Source: Actinomycetes bacterium
Lineage (GTDB): Bacteria > Actinomycetota > Thermoleophilia > RBG-16-64-13
Reading direction: 5' to 3'
DNA: 32,222 nt
NCBI GenBank assembly: GCA_021802965.1
Contig: JAJZQZ010000011.1
Coordinates: 1-32,222, forward strand
In this document: positions 23,680-32,132 of the stretch, piece after piece
Layout of the letters: each line of letters begins with the position of its first letter
Numbering within the stretch: the first letter of the stretch is position 1
Notes under the pieces: model-generated
Told to the model about the DNA's origin: nothing
Databases searched by the model: none
Seen by the model: the letters and a program-made list of their open reading frames with translations, nothing else
Translations under genes and position numbers: made by a program

Positions 23680-25625
23680 ACCCGCTTGCCGGCCATGTAG
23701 CCTTCGTAGATAGCCATGTCGATCCGGCGCGGAGCCACGCAGTCACCGGCGCGGTAAAGCTCGGGAACCCGGCCCTTAAGCGCGAAGTACAAGGCGTCGT
23801 CTGCGTCGTTGCCCATGGCGGTGACCACGCTGTCGTACCCCTCGATGGTGAACCAGTTGTTCGAGTACACGTCGAAGCCGTTGAGCGCCGTGCCTTGGAT
23901 CTCCATGACAGCGTAATCGGGGGTGAAGGTAACCCCGGCCTGCAGCAGGCGCTGGCGCGTGAGGTAGAGATCCTGGGTCGGACCGAGCTCGGAGCCGACG
24001 AACAGGCTGGAGGTGACGATGTGCACCGTCTTGCCCGCGGTCGCCAAGGCTTCCGCGGTGGCGGTCGCCTGGTGGTGGCCGTCATAGTCGATCAAGAGCA
24101 CCCGGTCGCCCAGTTCGACTTCGCCGCCGAGCGCCTGCCACACGTTGAACACGTGCGGCCCGTCGGCGCCGCCGACCGGGCAGGTCTTTGGCCGCGACCC
24201 GGTCGTGACGATGACCGCTTCGGGCTCATCGGCAAGCACCTGGTCGGCGGTCACCTCATGCCCGGTAACAACGCGCACAGGCAGCTTCGCAAGCGCCGCG
24301 CGCTCGTTGCGCCCGATCACACCGAACTCGTCGCGGCCCGCACCCCTCATGGCCAGCAGCACCTGCCCGCCCAGCTCCGGCCCACTGTTATATAGAGTGA
24401 CCTCGTGGCCGCGCAGGGCGGCAACCTTGGCGGCCCACATGCCAGCGGGCCCGCCGCCGACCACCGTGACCCGTTTGCGACGCATCGTGGGCCTAAGATG
24501 ACGCTCCCCCTCGATAGCCTCGCTTCCCGCCCCCGGATTCTGGACACAGCCAATGGACTTGTTCAGTCCCACTCGGCCGTAGCAATTCTGGTTGCAGGCT
24601 ATGCAGGAGCGGATCTCTTCGGCCCGCCCCTCCTTGGCCTTATTGGCGAACTGAGGGTCGGCGATCTGGCCGCGCACGACGCCGATCATGTCGGCCTGGC
24701 CGTCGGCCAGCACGCGCTCAGCGAAGGCGGGGTCGTTGATGCGCCCGGTGGCGAACACAGGCAGCGTCACCGCCGACTTCACACCTGCGGACAACGGCAC
24801 CCCGTACCCCAACGGCAGGTGCATGGTGCCGCCCACCAGATAGAGGTTATAGAAGGTTGAAAGTGTCAGGTTGAAGAAGTCGACGTGGCCCGTCGACTCG
24901 AGCCGCCGGGCCATACGCTTGGCGTCGTCCAGCGTCAGCCCCCCCGGGATGAGTTCGTCTGCGCACAGGCGCACGCCCACAGTGTAATCGTCGCCCACGG
25001 CCCCCCGGACCGCAGCCACCAGTTCCAGCGGAAAACGCAGTCGCCGCTCCTCATCGCCGCCGTACTCGTCGTCGCGGAGGTTGGTCAGCGGAGACATGAA
25101 CTGGCGCACCAGAGAGGCGTGCCCGAACTGCAGCTCGACCCCGTCGAAGCCGCCTTCGCGCGCATGTACCGCCGAGCGACAGAAGTGGGCGACGACCTCC
25201 TGGATATCCTCCGGCTCCATGACCTTGGGCACCTCGCGGAAGAGCACGTCGGGAACCGCCGAGGGCGCCCACACCGGCAGCCGTGAGAGACTGCCGCTGC
25301 ACTGCTGGCCGTTGTGGTTGAGTTGGGCGAAAATGCGCGTGTCGAATTCACGCACCGCTCGGGTCAGTCGCTTATATCCGGGGATGACTTTGGGCGCGAA
25401 CGCTTCGATGAGGTGCTCGTACGCCTGGTCGGTCGGGTGCACTGACTGCTCTTCGGTGATGATGAGGCCTGCCCCGCCACGGGCACGTTCGACGAGATAG
25501 GCGATCAGCCGGTCGGTCACCATTCCGTCATCGGCCAAGTTGGTCAGGTGCGCCGAGAAGGAGATGCGGTTTACGACCGTCACCCGGCCGATGGCCAAGG
25601 GAGTAAAGAGGTGCGCATACGACAT
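23676..25625 (-). CDS. OYE/FadH-type FMN, [4Fe-4S], FAD oxidoreductase, possibly mycofactocin-associated
   Basis: A 649-residue enzyme of the 2,4-dienoyl-CoA reductase/trimethylamine dehydrogenase class. The N-terminal TIM barrel (FTPLAIGRVTVVNRI, HNGQQCSG, DGVELQFGHASLVRQFMSPL, GVVRGQIADPQF) binds FMN. A CIACNQNC then GCVQNP motif (from about residue 341) binds the [4Fe-4S] cluster. The C-terminal half has VTVVGGGPAGMWAAKVAALR and a second nucleotide-binding domain. ATG25625 has GGAGGTG about 10 nt upstream. It leads the OYE-fixB-fixC-fixX-fixA operon, and a mycofactocin-precursor-like peptide lies 98 bases upstream. Two OYE/FadH families are known as mycofactocin-system members, and related enzymes (trimethylamine dehydrogenase, demethylases) hand electrons to ETF. 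The substrate is unknown. Confidence 0.88.
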   Translation of the reverse strand: MSYAHLFTPLAIGRVTVVNRISFSAHLTNLADDGMVTDRLIAYLVERARGGAGLIITEEQSVHPTDQAYEHLIEAFAPKVIPGYKRLTRAVREFDTRIFAQLNHNGQQCSGSLSRLPVWAPSAVPDVLFREVPKVMEPEDIQEVVAHFCRSAVHAREGGFDGVELQFGHASLVRQFMSPLTNLRDDEYGGDEERRLRFPLELVAAVRGAVGDDYTVGVRLCADELIPGGLTLDDAKRMARRLESTGHVDFFNLTLSTFYNLYLVGGTMHLPLGYGVPLSAGVKSAVTLPVFATGRINDPAFAERVLADGQADMIGVVRGQIADPQFANKAKEGRAEEIRSCIACNQNCYGRVGLNKSIGCVQNPGAGSEAIEGERHLRPTMRRKRVTVVGGGPAGMWAAKVAALRGHEVTLYNSGPELGGQVLLAMRGAGRDEFGVIGRNERAALAKLPVRVVTGHEVTADQVLADEPEAVIVTTGSRPKTCPVGGADGPHVFNVWQALGGEVELGDRVLLIDYDGHHQATATAEALATAGKTVHIVTSSLFVGSELGPTQDLYLTRQRLLQAGVTFTPDYAVMEIQGTALNGFDVYSNNWFTIEGYDSVVTAMGNDADDALYFALKGRVPELYRAGDCVAPRRIDMAIYEGYMAGKRV

Positions 25626-25723
25626 CGCCCTACTTCACCTCCCGCTGCAACGCCGCCGGAAACCGACGGAAGCGGGGACCATCCCCATCCAGATAGCAGA
25701 AGACCGAAAACTCTCCATACCCC

Positions 25724-25810
25724 TTAGTAGACCCCGCAAATGCCGTCCACGGCCAGCTGCTCGATCTCGATCTCCTCAAGGATCTCCGGCAACTCGGTCG
25801 CCCCTTCCAC
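25724..25810 (-). CDS. mftA: Mycofactocin precursor-like peptide (MftA)
   Basis: A very short gene ending in IEIEQLAVDGICGVY and TAA. The C-terminus of MftA is [IV]-D-G-[MI]-C-G-[VI]-Y (M. tuberculosis: VSIDGMCGVY), preceded by an acidic E-E-[IV/L]-x-I-E stretch, as here (LPEILEEIEIEQ). The radical-SAM enzyme MftC modifies the terminal Val-Tyr, which becomes the redox cofactor; both residues are present. The start is uncertain. GTG25810 gives 28 residues. TTG25816 gives 30. TTG25792 gives 22 and has the best ribosome site (GGAAGGGG about 8 nt upstream). It lies 98 bases upstream of the OYE gene on the same strand. No MftB or MftC gene is near, so maturation would need genes elsewhere. Confidence 0.8.
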   Translation of the reverse strand: MEGATELPEILEEIEIEQLAVDGICGVY

Positions 25811-26313
25811 TCCCAAACTGTCGTCACAAAGATCTATTGTCGTGCGATCCTTCGTCGGCTCGAGTCCTCGGGACAGCGGCCGAGAATCTGTCTCCCGCGT
25901 AGCACTGACGCCGCCGAGCCAGCACTTCTGGTCGGACTGGGGCAGGTTGTCTTGGCCCTGCAGATCTGGCACCGGTTCCTCCACTTGTCGTACTCCACGT
26001 TGCGCTCGCCACACTCCCTATCGGCCGGTTTGCCCGCTCCGCCGTTCAGGATCATGAGAGAGCATCAAACGATTTGCCTGCGTACGCGAGCTCAGCACTG
26101 GTCTAGCCAACTCGGGCAACGGCGACGCCAAAGACCGAAGAGCCTCTGTCCGGGGGCCCGCATCTCGCGGCATCCTCAGTCGCACGACCGGTCGAGACGT
26201 GCTGCGTCAAGGACGACAACGCCCCTGAACCCCATCGCGGAGCGGGTTAGTCCGATTCCCCCACGACGAATCGGTGGATAGAAGAAACCAGAAACTGGAA
26301 GACGAAAAAGCGC
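25811..26313. other. Gene-free stretch upstream of mftA
   Basis: About 500 bases between the mftA-like gene and the end of the ABC ATPase gene. Short frames exist on both strands, but none has a ribosome site plus a recognisable or compositionally convincing product. It probably holds the promoter and leader of mftA and the OYE operon. I could not pick a promoter with confidence. Confidence 0.4.
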
Positions 26314-27909
26314 TCAGGGAGCCATCCCATCACGAAGGGATCGATCGGCATCCACTTGCCCCCCCAAGTCATGCCCGACGTAGCATGCAGCGACGAGAGG
26401 CTCGACAGCAAGGGGCGCGGTGCATTCGGCCGATATGGCTCCCTCGACGATCACAAAGGCATGAGTACAGACAGACACGATCTCCTCCGGCTCAGCGCTT
26501 GCCATGATGACCGCAAGCCCTCGGTCTGCAAAATCCCTTATGAGCCTATGGATCTCCTCCCGAGCGTGCACGTCGATGCCCGCGGTCGGTTCATCCAAGA
26601 TCCAAAGTGAGGCCCCCGTCAGCATCCAACGACCAATGAGGACCTTCTGCTGGTTACCGCCTGACAGAGTCTGTATTGGCTGGTTGGGATCGCCTTTGAT
26701 GGAAAGCTGCTGCGCGAGGCGCCCGACAGCGGAACGTTCTTTCCGCCCGGACGTGAAACCTCTCCCCGAGAAACTGTGCAACGCCGCGACGGTCGCATTC
26801 TCCGTGACGCTCATGCCGCGTAAGAGCATGGGGCCGCGCCCTTCCGTTATGTACGCCACACCCCTGCGCGCGGCCTCCCGCGGCGAGCGGCAAGGTCCAC
26901 CTCCGAGCACGTCGAGGGAGCCGTGCGCGTAATGCTGGACCCCGGCGATCATGCGGAGGAGCTCGCTGCGGCCTGATCCCTGCAGCCCCGTGAGCCCAAC
27001 GATCTCCCCTGGGTACACCTCGAATGACACTCCGCGTATTCGCGAGCCGTGCAGATCGCGAGCCGCGACGGCGACCTTGCCCTTCCGGCGTGATGAGAGC
27101 GTGCTGGTCCCCCGGCGACCGGGCTGGCCCCCTACGAGCTCGACCATCCCCTCGATAGTGACAGCGTCGCGCTCCACGCGGCCCGTCACCCGACCGTCTC
27201 GCATGGCTACAACGCGGTCGGAGAGCCGCTTGATCTCCTGCAAACGGTGCGAGATGTATACGAGAGAGTGGCCGGAGTTCGCAAGTGCAGTCAGCACCGG
27301 AAACAGATGTTCCACGGTATCGGCCGGGAGAGTCGCGCTGGGCTCGTCGAGAATGAGCAGCTGGGGGTCGTGCGCCAGCGCGCGCGCAATGGTCAACAGT
27401 CGCTGTTCGACGGGTGAGAGTGCACCGGCCGGCCGGTTTGGATCCATCTTCTCGAGACTCACCCGAACCATCAGTTCGCGAGCGCGCTCTCGCAACGAGC
27501 CACCGCGAACAACGCCGGCGCGAGAGGGGAACTGTCCCAGTAGCAGGTTCTCGGCGACCGACATGTCGGGAACCAGATTGAGTTCCTGAGGCACGAAAGC
27601 GATCCCGGCGTGCAAGGCAGTGCGAGGATTACGCAGGTGGACCTCTCGTCCGTGGAGCAAGATCTGTCCGCCGTCTGGAGTGATGACTCCGGCCAGAATG
27701 TTCATCAACGTCGACTTGCCCGCACCGTTGGCCCCAACAAGTCCGACAATCTGGCCGCAGGGGATATCGAAGGAGACTCCGTCGACCGCCACCACCGAGG
27801 CGAACGCCTTACGGATGTCGACGAATTCGACAAGCGGTGGAGGCGCGGAGCCGTCTGCCTCCGCATCCGCCGAGCCTCTTCTCTCAGATGCGAGCTCGTT
27901 TCCCGACAT
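26314..27909 (-). CDS. Ribose/galactose-type ABC sugar transporter ATP-binding protein
   Basis: A 531-residue protein with two fused ATPase domains, the RbsA/XylG/MglA layout. Domain 1 has Walker A VGANGAGKST, a degenerate signature LSPVEQRLLTIARALA and Walker B LLILDEPSATL. Domain 2 has a divergent Walker A (GLQGSGRSE), signature LSGGNQQKVLIGRWM and Walker B LWILDEPTAGIDV. The degenerate Walker A of domain 2 is normal for this family. I chose ATG27909 because AGGGGGG lies about 5 nt upstream; upstream in-frame starts at 27957 and 28005 lack ribosome sites. It is last in the binding protein-permease-ATPase set, about 150 bases after the permease. The substrate class is inferred as pentose, hexose, polyol or similar. 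Confidence 0.93.
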   Translation of the reverse strand: MSGNELASERRGSADAEADGSAPPPLVEFVDIRKAFASVVAVDGVSFDIPCGQIVGLVGANGAGKSTLMNILAGVITPDGGQILLHGREVHLRNPRTALHAGIAFVPQELNLVPDMSVAENLLLGQFPSRAGVVRGGSLRERARELMVRVSLEKMDPNRPAGALSPVEQRLLTIARALAHDPQLLILDEPSATLPADTVEHLFPVLTALANSGHSLVYISHRLQEIKRLSDRVVAMRDGRVTGRVERDAVTIEGMVELVGGQPGRRGTSTLSSRRKGKVAVAARDLHGSRIRGVSFEVYPGEIVGLTGLQGSGRSELLRMIAGVQHYAHGSLDVLGGGPCRSPREAARRGVAYITEGRGPMLLRGMSVTENATVAALHSFSGRGFTSGRKERSAVGRLAQQLSIKGDPNQPIQTLSGGNQQKVLIGRWMLTGASLWILDEPTAGIDVHAREEIHRLIRDFADRGLAVIMASAEPEEIVSVCTHAFVIVEGAISAECTAPLAVEPLVAACYVGHDLGGQVDADRSLRDGMAP

Positions 27910-28062
27910 TTCTACCCCCCTGTCTCCAACGTTCCCCCTCGGAACGGTATCCGACATGCCAACCGTGACGCCGAGCGACATGCGAATCGTCCAAACGTCG
28001 ACCATCCTGCACTGCGGGCCACTCGACCATCAGCAGGAGACGCACAATCGGCATCAAGCCGC

Positions 28063-29133
28063 TCAGTCAGCCTTCCTTCCTGTACCGAGCATAAGAGTCA
28101 CAATGAGCGTGACGCCGATGATGCCGTCGCCCAACCACCCGCTGGCCCCGAGTATGTTCAAGCCCGACTGCAGAACGCCGATGAAGAGCGCCCCTACTAC
28201 ACTGCCGAACACGTTGAAGGTTCTCGCCCCCAGCACGGACGTACCGAAGAACACCGCGACAAAGGGAGGTATGAAGAGCCCGCCGCCAAGCTGGGGCGAG
28301 TACTGGCCTGCCCGCGACGTTATGATGACGCCCGCGGCGGCCGCACAAAAGCCCATCACAGTGAACGCGCCGACACGCGTTATCGACATGTTGACGCCTG
28401 AAAGGCGGGTGGCCGTCGGGTTGCTCCCTATCGCGCGAACGTACCGCCCGAACACCGTCCACCGGAGCATGGCGTAAATGGCCAGCGCCAGGGCTGCGGC
28501 GTAGTAGACCGTAAACGGGATGCCCAATGCCCGGCCGAAGGCCACGTTAAGATACGTCTCGTTGTGGACCGGGATCGTAAGTCCCCCGTGCGACAGACTG
28601 AACGACAGGGCGGTCCACACAGCACTAAGAGCGATAGTCACGATAAACGAGCCAGCGCGGCGCATCGCCACCAGCGCTCCCCCGATGAGCCCGGTCACCA
28701 CCCCGACAACTAGACCAACCAGAATGGGAACCGCCCACTGGTTCAGAGACGCCGAGGCCTGCACGGTGACGACCGAGACAAGCGCTGCGGCACCAGGAAA
28801 CGCAAGGTCGAACTCTCCGGCATTGAGCACGACCGTCAGCCCCACGGCCAAGACGATCACCGGGGCGGCGAGATCGATGATGGACCGGATGCTGACCCAC
28901 GTGGGAAAGACATCCGGTCTCACCGCCGAAAAGGCACCAAACATGATCGCGAAGCCTATCAGTGTGCCATACCGTCCCAAGAACCGACGCAAGACCGCCC
29001 CGCGTGATGTGGGAACAGTGGCATGGAAACGGGTGGGCTCGATCTGCCCCCCAGTCGCTTGCTCGCCCGACCCCGCGCTGCCTTTCGCAGCGCGGGGTTC
29101 GGAGATCCCTACGATGTTCTCAAGATCGGACAC
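28063..29133 (-). CDS. Ribose-type ABC transporter permease
   Basis: A 356-residue integral membrane protein of the RbsC/BPD_transp_2 family. After a hydrophilic N-terminus of about 45 residues it has roughly nine or ten hydrophobic helices. Motifs include LAVGLTVVLNAGEFDLAFPG (the family's [IV]-x-x-G-x-[DE]-L-S-x-G region), LIGGALVA, and RYVRAIGSNPTATRLSGVNM, the cytoplasmic coupling loop, then SVVGALFIGVLQSGLNILG. The start is the GTG at 29133, 27 bases after the binding-protein stop, with a modest AGGT ribosome site. It forms the transmembrane channel with the neighbouring ATPase. The N-terminal extension is longer than in E. coli RbsC. Confidence 0.93.
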   Translation of the reverse strand: MSDLENIVGISEPRAAKGSAGSGEQATGGQIEPTRFHATVPTSRGAVLRRFLGRYGTLIGFAIMFGAFSAVRPDVFPTWVSIRSIIDLAAPVIVLAVGLTVVLNAGEFDLAFPGAAALVSVVTVQASASLNQWAVPILVGLVVGVVTGLIGGALVAMRRAGSFIVTIALSAVWTALSFSLSHGGLTIPVHNETYLNVAFGRALGIPFTVYYAAALALAIYAMLRWTVFGRYVRAIGSNPTATRLSGVNMSITRVGAFTVMGFCAAAAGVIITSRAGQYSPQLGGGLFIPPFVAVFFGTSVLGARTFNVFGSVVGALFIGVLQSGLNILGASGWLGDGIIGVTLIVTLMLGTGRKAD

Positions 29134-29160
29134 TGGCGACTACCTGACTCTCGCTCGTGG

Positions 29161-30321
29161 TTACTTCGTCCCGTATTCCTGGGCCCACTTGGTGATGTAC
29201 TTGAGCACCAGCTCCGAGTTCGGGAAAAGTCCCTCGGCAGGCACGGGGAGCTTCTCGGCGACTTCAGACCGCGCGACGACCTCATACTTCAGACCCCCCT
29301 GATTCTTGATAGCATCGGGGTCGACCGGCGTGTTCTTCTCCAGGAGGCCAAGCAGCTGATCGACACCGATGACTGCGGTCTTGGGCAATTCTACATCCAT
29401 GACCCCTTCAAGAGCGGTGTCGGCCATAAGCTGCTCGACCATGTACGGCGACGTGTAGTACGAGAAGAACTTCGCCGAACTCCTCTCGTTCTTGATGGCG
29501 GCCAACGAACCCGGGGTGCTCATGTCGTAGATGCCATACACGATATTGATGTCGGGATTGGCGCGCAGGATGTCGCCCAGACCCTTGATCGTCGTGTTCA
29601 CGGGGTCCGTCATGCTCTGCTCGGCTGTTGCGACGACCGTTGCGCCCGTGTTGGCACCGGCCAGAGCCTTCTTGAAGGACTCAAAGCGCGTCCTACCAGC
29701 GGCGCCACCACTCGCAGTCATCACGGCGATCTTCGCGTTCGGGTACGTCCGAGCGATGTAGTCACCGATCACGCGCCCCATCTCGGACTCGTCTTCTTCA
29801 TACTGGCCCGTCCAGAGCGGAGACTTCTCGGTGCCTCCTGTCGCCTGGACGCTCGGAATCCCCGCGTCTTTGGCCGCGGCAAGTCCCGGGCGTACCCACG
29901 ATGCCTCTACGGTAAGGGTGATGATCGCGTCGACCTTCTGCGCGACGAGCGATTGGAATCCCGCGAGGGTCTTCTGCGTGTCCGACTGAGCGTCGATGAT
30001 GATCGTCTTCCACCCCAGTGCCTTGGCGGCCATCTCGACTGCGGTCTGACCCTTCATCAGGGTGGGAGAGGCTGCACCCGATTCGTTCAAGATGCCGAGC
30101 GTCCTCGGTTTGACGTTGATCTTGGTATCCAGGCTGATCGCGGCAGTGGTTTCCGAAGTCTGGGGCGCCGCTGTGGTGTCAGTGGCCGGCGCGGTGTCGG
30201 CCGTCGTAGTCTCTGTTGCCGCAGCCGAGGTGGTGGTCGTTCCGCCACCGCACGCGACAGCGAACACGCTGATGGCGAGCATCAGCAGCAACGCCAAACC
30301 TACCAGATAGCTTCTTCTCAT
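29161..30321 (-). CDS. Ribose-type ABC transporter substrate-binding lipoprotein
   Basis: A 386-residue periplasmic-binding-protein (RbsB/Peripla_BP_4) homologue. It has a lipoprotein signal peptide (MRRSYLVGLALLLMLAISVF with lipobox AVAC at the cleavage site) and a Thr/Ala-rich linker of about 40 residues. Two alpha/beta lobes follow, with VDAIITLTVEASWVRPGLAA, GIPSVQATGG, IAVMTASGGAAGRTRFESFK and INIVYGIYDMSTPGSLAAIK. The family binds sugars, polyols or other small solutes. ATG30321 is supported by GGGGGG four bases upstream; an earlier GTG would add four residues. It is first in the transporter set, 180 bases downstream of the alcohol dehydrogenase gene. The ligand cannot be identified from sequence alone. 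Confidence 0.93.
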   Translation of the reverse strand: MRRSYLVGLALLLMLAISVFAVACGGGTTTTSAAATETTTADTAPATDTTAAPQTSETTAAISLDTKINVKPRTLGILNESGAASPTLMKGQTAVEMAAKALGWKTIIIDAQSDTQKTLAGFQSLVAQKVDAIITLTVEASWVRPGLAAAKDAGIPSVQATGGTEKSPLWTGQYEEDESEMGRVIGDYIARTYPNAKIAVMTASGGAAGRTRFESFKKALAGANTGATVVATAEQSMTDPVNTTIKGLGDILRANPDINIVYGIYDMSTPGSLAAIKNERSSAKFFSYYTSPYMVEQLMADTALEGVMDVELPKTAVIGVDQLLGLLEKNTPVDPDAIKNQGGLKYEVVARSEVAEKLPVPAEGLFPNSELVLKYITKWAQEYGTK

Positions 30322-30406
30322 TGTTCCCCCCATCGATCCGATGACATGGTAACTAGCCGTACTGCCCGTCGTCCATTCAAACCGTTGACTCCACCGATCT
30401 CCTTCA

Positions 30407-30426
30407 TGCTCCCTTCCGGGGAGGCA
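30407..30426 (-). terminator. Hairpin between alcohol dehydrogenase and transporter genes
   Basis: TGCTCCC, loop TTCC and GGGGAGGCA (30407-30426) can form a stem with one bulged base, 75 bases after the dehydrogenase stop on the minus strand. No T-run follows. It may reduce read-through from the dehydrogenase into the transporter genes; weakly supported. Confidence 0.3.
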
Positions 30427-30501
30427 GTCGAGCCACCCCGCGGGTCACACATGGCCCCACCCTTCCTTCCGATTGCGCCTCTCACGTCGCGGCGCCACGG
30501 G

Positions 30502-31614
30502 TTATCGCCACTCGCAGAGCCAGCGGCCCGTTAGCTGGCGCTTTTCCATACGCTCGGCGATATCGTTCACCTCCTCGATCTTGAACGTCCCGCTCACCAA
30601 CTTTTCCAACAGCAGGTCGCCTCGCATAGCGGCATTGGTCAGCTTGGGGATGTCGTCGTGGGTCGAGATGCCACCGTAAAGACCGCCGATCATGTCCTTG
30701 TGATGGAAAGGCGAGAGCTGCAGGGACATGTTGACTTTCTGCTCGTCGCCCATGATGCCGATCAAGACGATGGTGCCGTTCATCGCCAGTGCCCACCATG
30801 CCTGCTCGATGACGCCCGGGTCACCGACGGCATCGAACGCAAAGTCGATGCCGCGGTCGTTCGTGAGGTCCTTGATGACGGGCACCGGATCGACGTCGGC
30901 GTTGCAGATGAAATGGGTGGCGCCGAGCTCACGAGCGAGCTTCTCGCGGGATTTCTCGAGGTCTATGGCTATGATCGGGTAGGCCTGGCGCATACGCGCC
31001 GCTCGGATGATGTTGAGGCCGATGCCACCCAGGCCCCACACCGCTACCCGGTCACCCAGGCGCACATCGGCGACCTTGTGCACCGCTCCCCAACCGGTGG
31101 GGATACAGCAAGACATGAGGGCCGCGTGCTCGAGCGGGAAGTCCTTGGGCAGGGGCACAACACCGGTTTCGGGCATCACCGCGTGGCTTGAAAAGCCGGC
31201 AACAAAGGCACCGTGAAGAACCGGGGCGCCCTTGGCGTCTCGCATGCGCGGGGTGCCGTCGAGCATGGTGCCCTGCGCGAAGACGTCAAAAGAGGTCAAG
31301 CAAAGGTTGCCCATGCCCGACCGGCAGGTCGGGCAGTGGCCGCACGGGATCATCCAGGTGCTCGCGACGTGGTCACCTTTCTTGACCAGCGTGACACCGG
31401 GACCGACGGCCTCTACCACACCCGCGACCTCGTGGCCTGCCACCATCGGAAGGGGCATCTTTATGTGCCCCTTCATTATGGATAGATCGCTGTGGCAGTA
31501 TCCCGTGAAGGCGTACTTTATGAGCACTTCACTCTGTTTGGGATCCTCGAGTTCGAGTTCCTCGATCTTGTAGCCTTTTCCATGTTCACGCAGAACAGCG
31601 GCTTTGATCTTCAC
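30502..31614 (-). CDS. Zinc-dependent medium-chain alcohol dehydrogenase, NDMA-dependent nicotinoprotein-like
   Basis: A 370-residue medium-chain dehydrogenase. Catalytic zinc ligands are in GYCHSD, AGHEVAGVVE and SCCIPTGWGAV; the structural zinc site is CGHCPTCRSGMGNLC. The Rossmann motif VWGLGGIGLNIIRAARM is followed by an Asp in IIAIDLEKSREK, indicating NAD rather than NADP. The pattern around the catalytic Cys and the long segment FAQGTMLDGTPRMRDAKGA resemble the NDMA-dependent (Rxyl_3153-type) dehydrogenases. Those keep a tightly bound NAD(H) and use mycofactocin to recycle it. An ordinary zinc alcohol dehydrogenase is the alternative. The GTG start at 31614 has GGGGAG about 4 nt upstream. 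It heads the minus-strand series leading to the sugar transporter and mftA. Confidence 0.88.
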   Translation of the reverse strand: MKIKAAVLREHGKGYKIEELELEDPKQSEVLIKYAFTGYCHSDLSIMKGHIKMPLPMVAGHEVAGVVEAVGPGVTLVKKGDHVASTWMIPCGHCPTCRSGMGNLCLTSFDVFAQGTMLDGTPRMRDAKGAPVLHGAFVAGFSSHAVMPETGVVPLPKDFPLEHAALMSCCIPTGWGAVHKVADVRLGDRVAVWGLGGIGLNIIRAARMRQAYPIIAIDLEKSREKLARELGATHFICNADVDPVPVIKDLTNDRGIDFAFDAVGDPGVIEQAWWALAMNGTIVLIGIMGDEQKVNMSLQLSPFHHKDMIGGLYGGISTHDDIPKLTNAAMRGDLLLEKLVSGTFKIEEVNDIAERMEKRQLTGRWLCEWR

Positions 31615-31964
31615 TAGGCTCCCCCTTTATGGCAATGACTACCTAACGCCGGGTACTCTCTCTAACCCCACAACCAATGCGTCGAAGGCCACCACATCGG
31701 GCGAGGTTCACGACGGCCTGCGCCTTGACTCCTCAACCTCTCCAGCCTCATCCACCATCTCAGCGCCGCATGCCTCGCACTGCCGGACTCATATTCACTA
31801 CAGTCGGTTGCGCGATGTGCGGTCAGGCGCCTTTGTGCTCGGGCGCGCATCCCGCTTTCCCCTGCATTGCCTGCCACAACAGCGTACGCGCGCGGCGAAA
31901 TGAATGTAAATGGTCCATTCCTCAGGGTCTGCGGTTCCGAAATAGTCAGGGCCGAATAGACGAT

Positions 31965-31986
31965 TGTCCCGGGATGTGGCGGGACA
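31965..31986. promoter_or_regulatory. Inverted repeat in the gene-free stretch upstream of the alcohol dehydrogenase
   Basis: TGTCCCG (31965-31971) and CGGGACA (31980-31986) form a perfect 7-bp inverted repeat with an 8-base centre. A further palindrome AATGGTCCATT lies at 31909-31919. The stretch 31615-32111 has no convincing gene, so these could be operator sites for the dehydrogenase gene, about 300-370 bases away. Confidence 0.35.
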
Positions 31987-32100
31987 TTTGTCCAACGGCA
32001 CAGACCAGCCTTCGAGGCGCCGGCGGCGACCGGAAGAGAGCGAGAACGGGCCGCGCCAAAAGTCCGGCCGCCCGTGATCTTTCCGTTGTTCCTGAGCGGA

Positions 32101-32132
32101 AAGTCGCCCGCTTATCCTACGATAAGCGACTT
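32101..32132 (-). terminator. Hairpin over the stop codon of the right-edge gene
   Basis: CGCTTATC (32109-32116) and GATAAGCG (32121-32128) with loop CTAC make a perfect 8-bp hairpin, with outer AAGTC and GACTT arms. It overlaps the TAA of the partial minus-strand gene at the window edge, fitting a terminator. The 4-base centre would also suit an operator. Confidence 0.45.

Noticed and set aside
25834-26055. Minus-strand 73-codon cysteine-containing frame upstream of mftA
   Set aside because: No ribosome site, no recognisable motif, and it is offset from the mftA frame. I considered an MftB-like gene, but the length and sequence do not fit.
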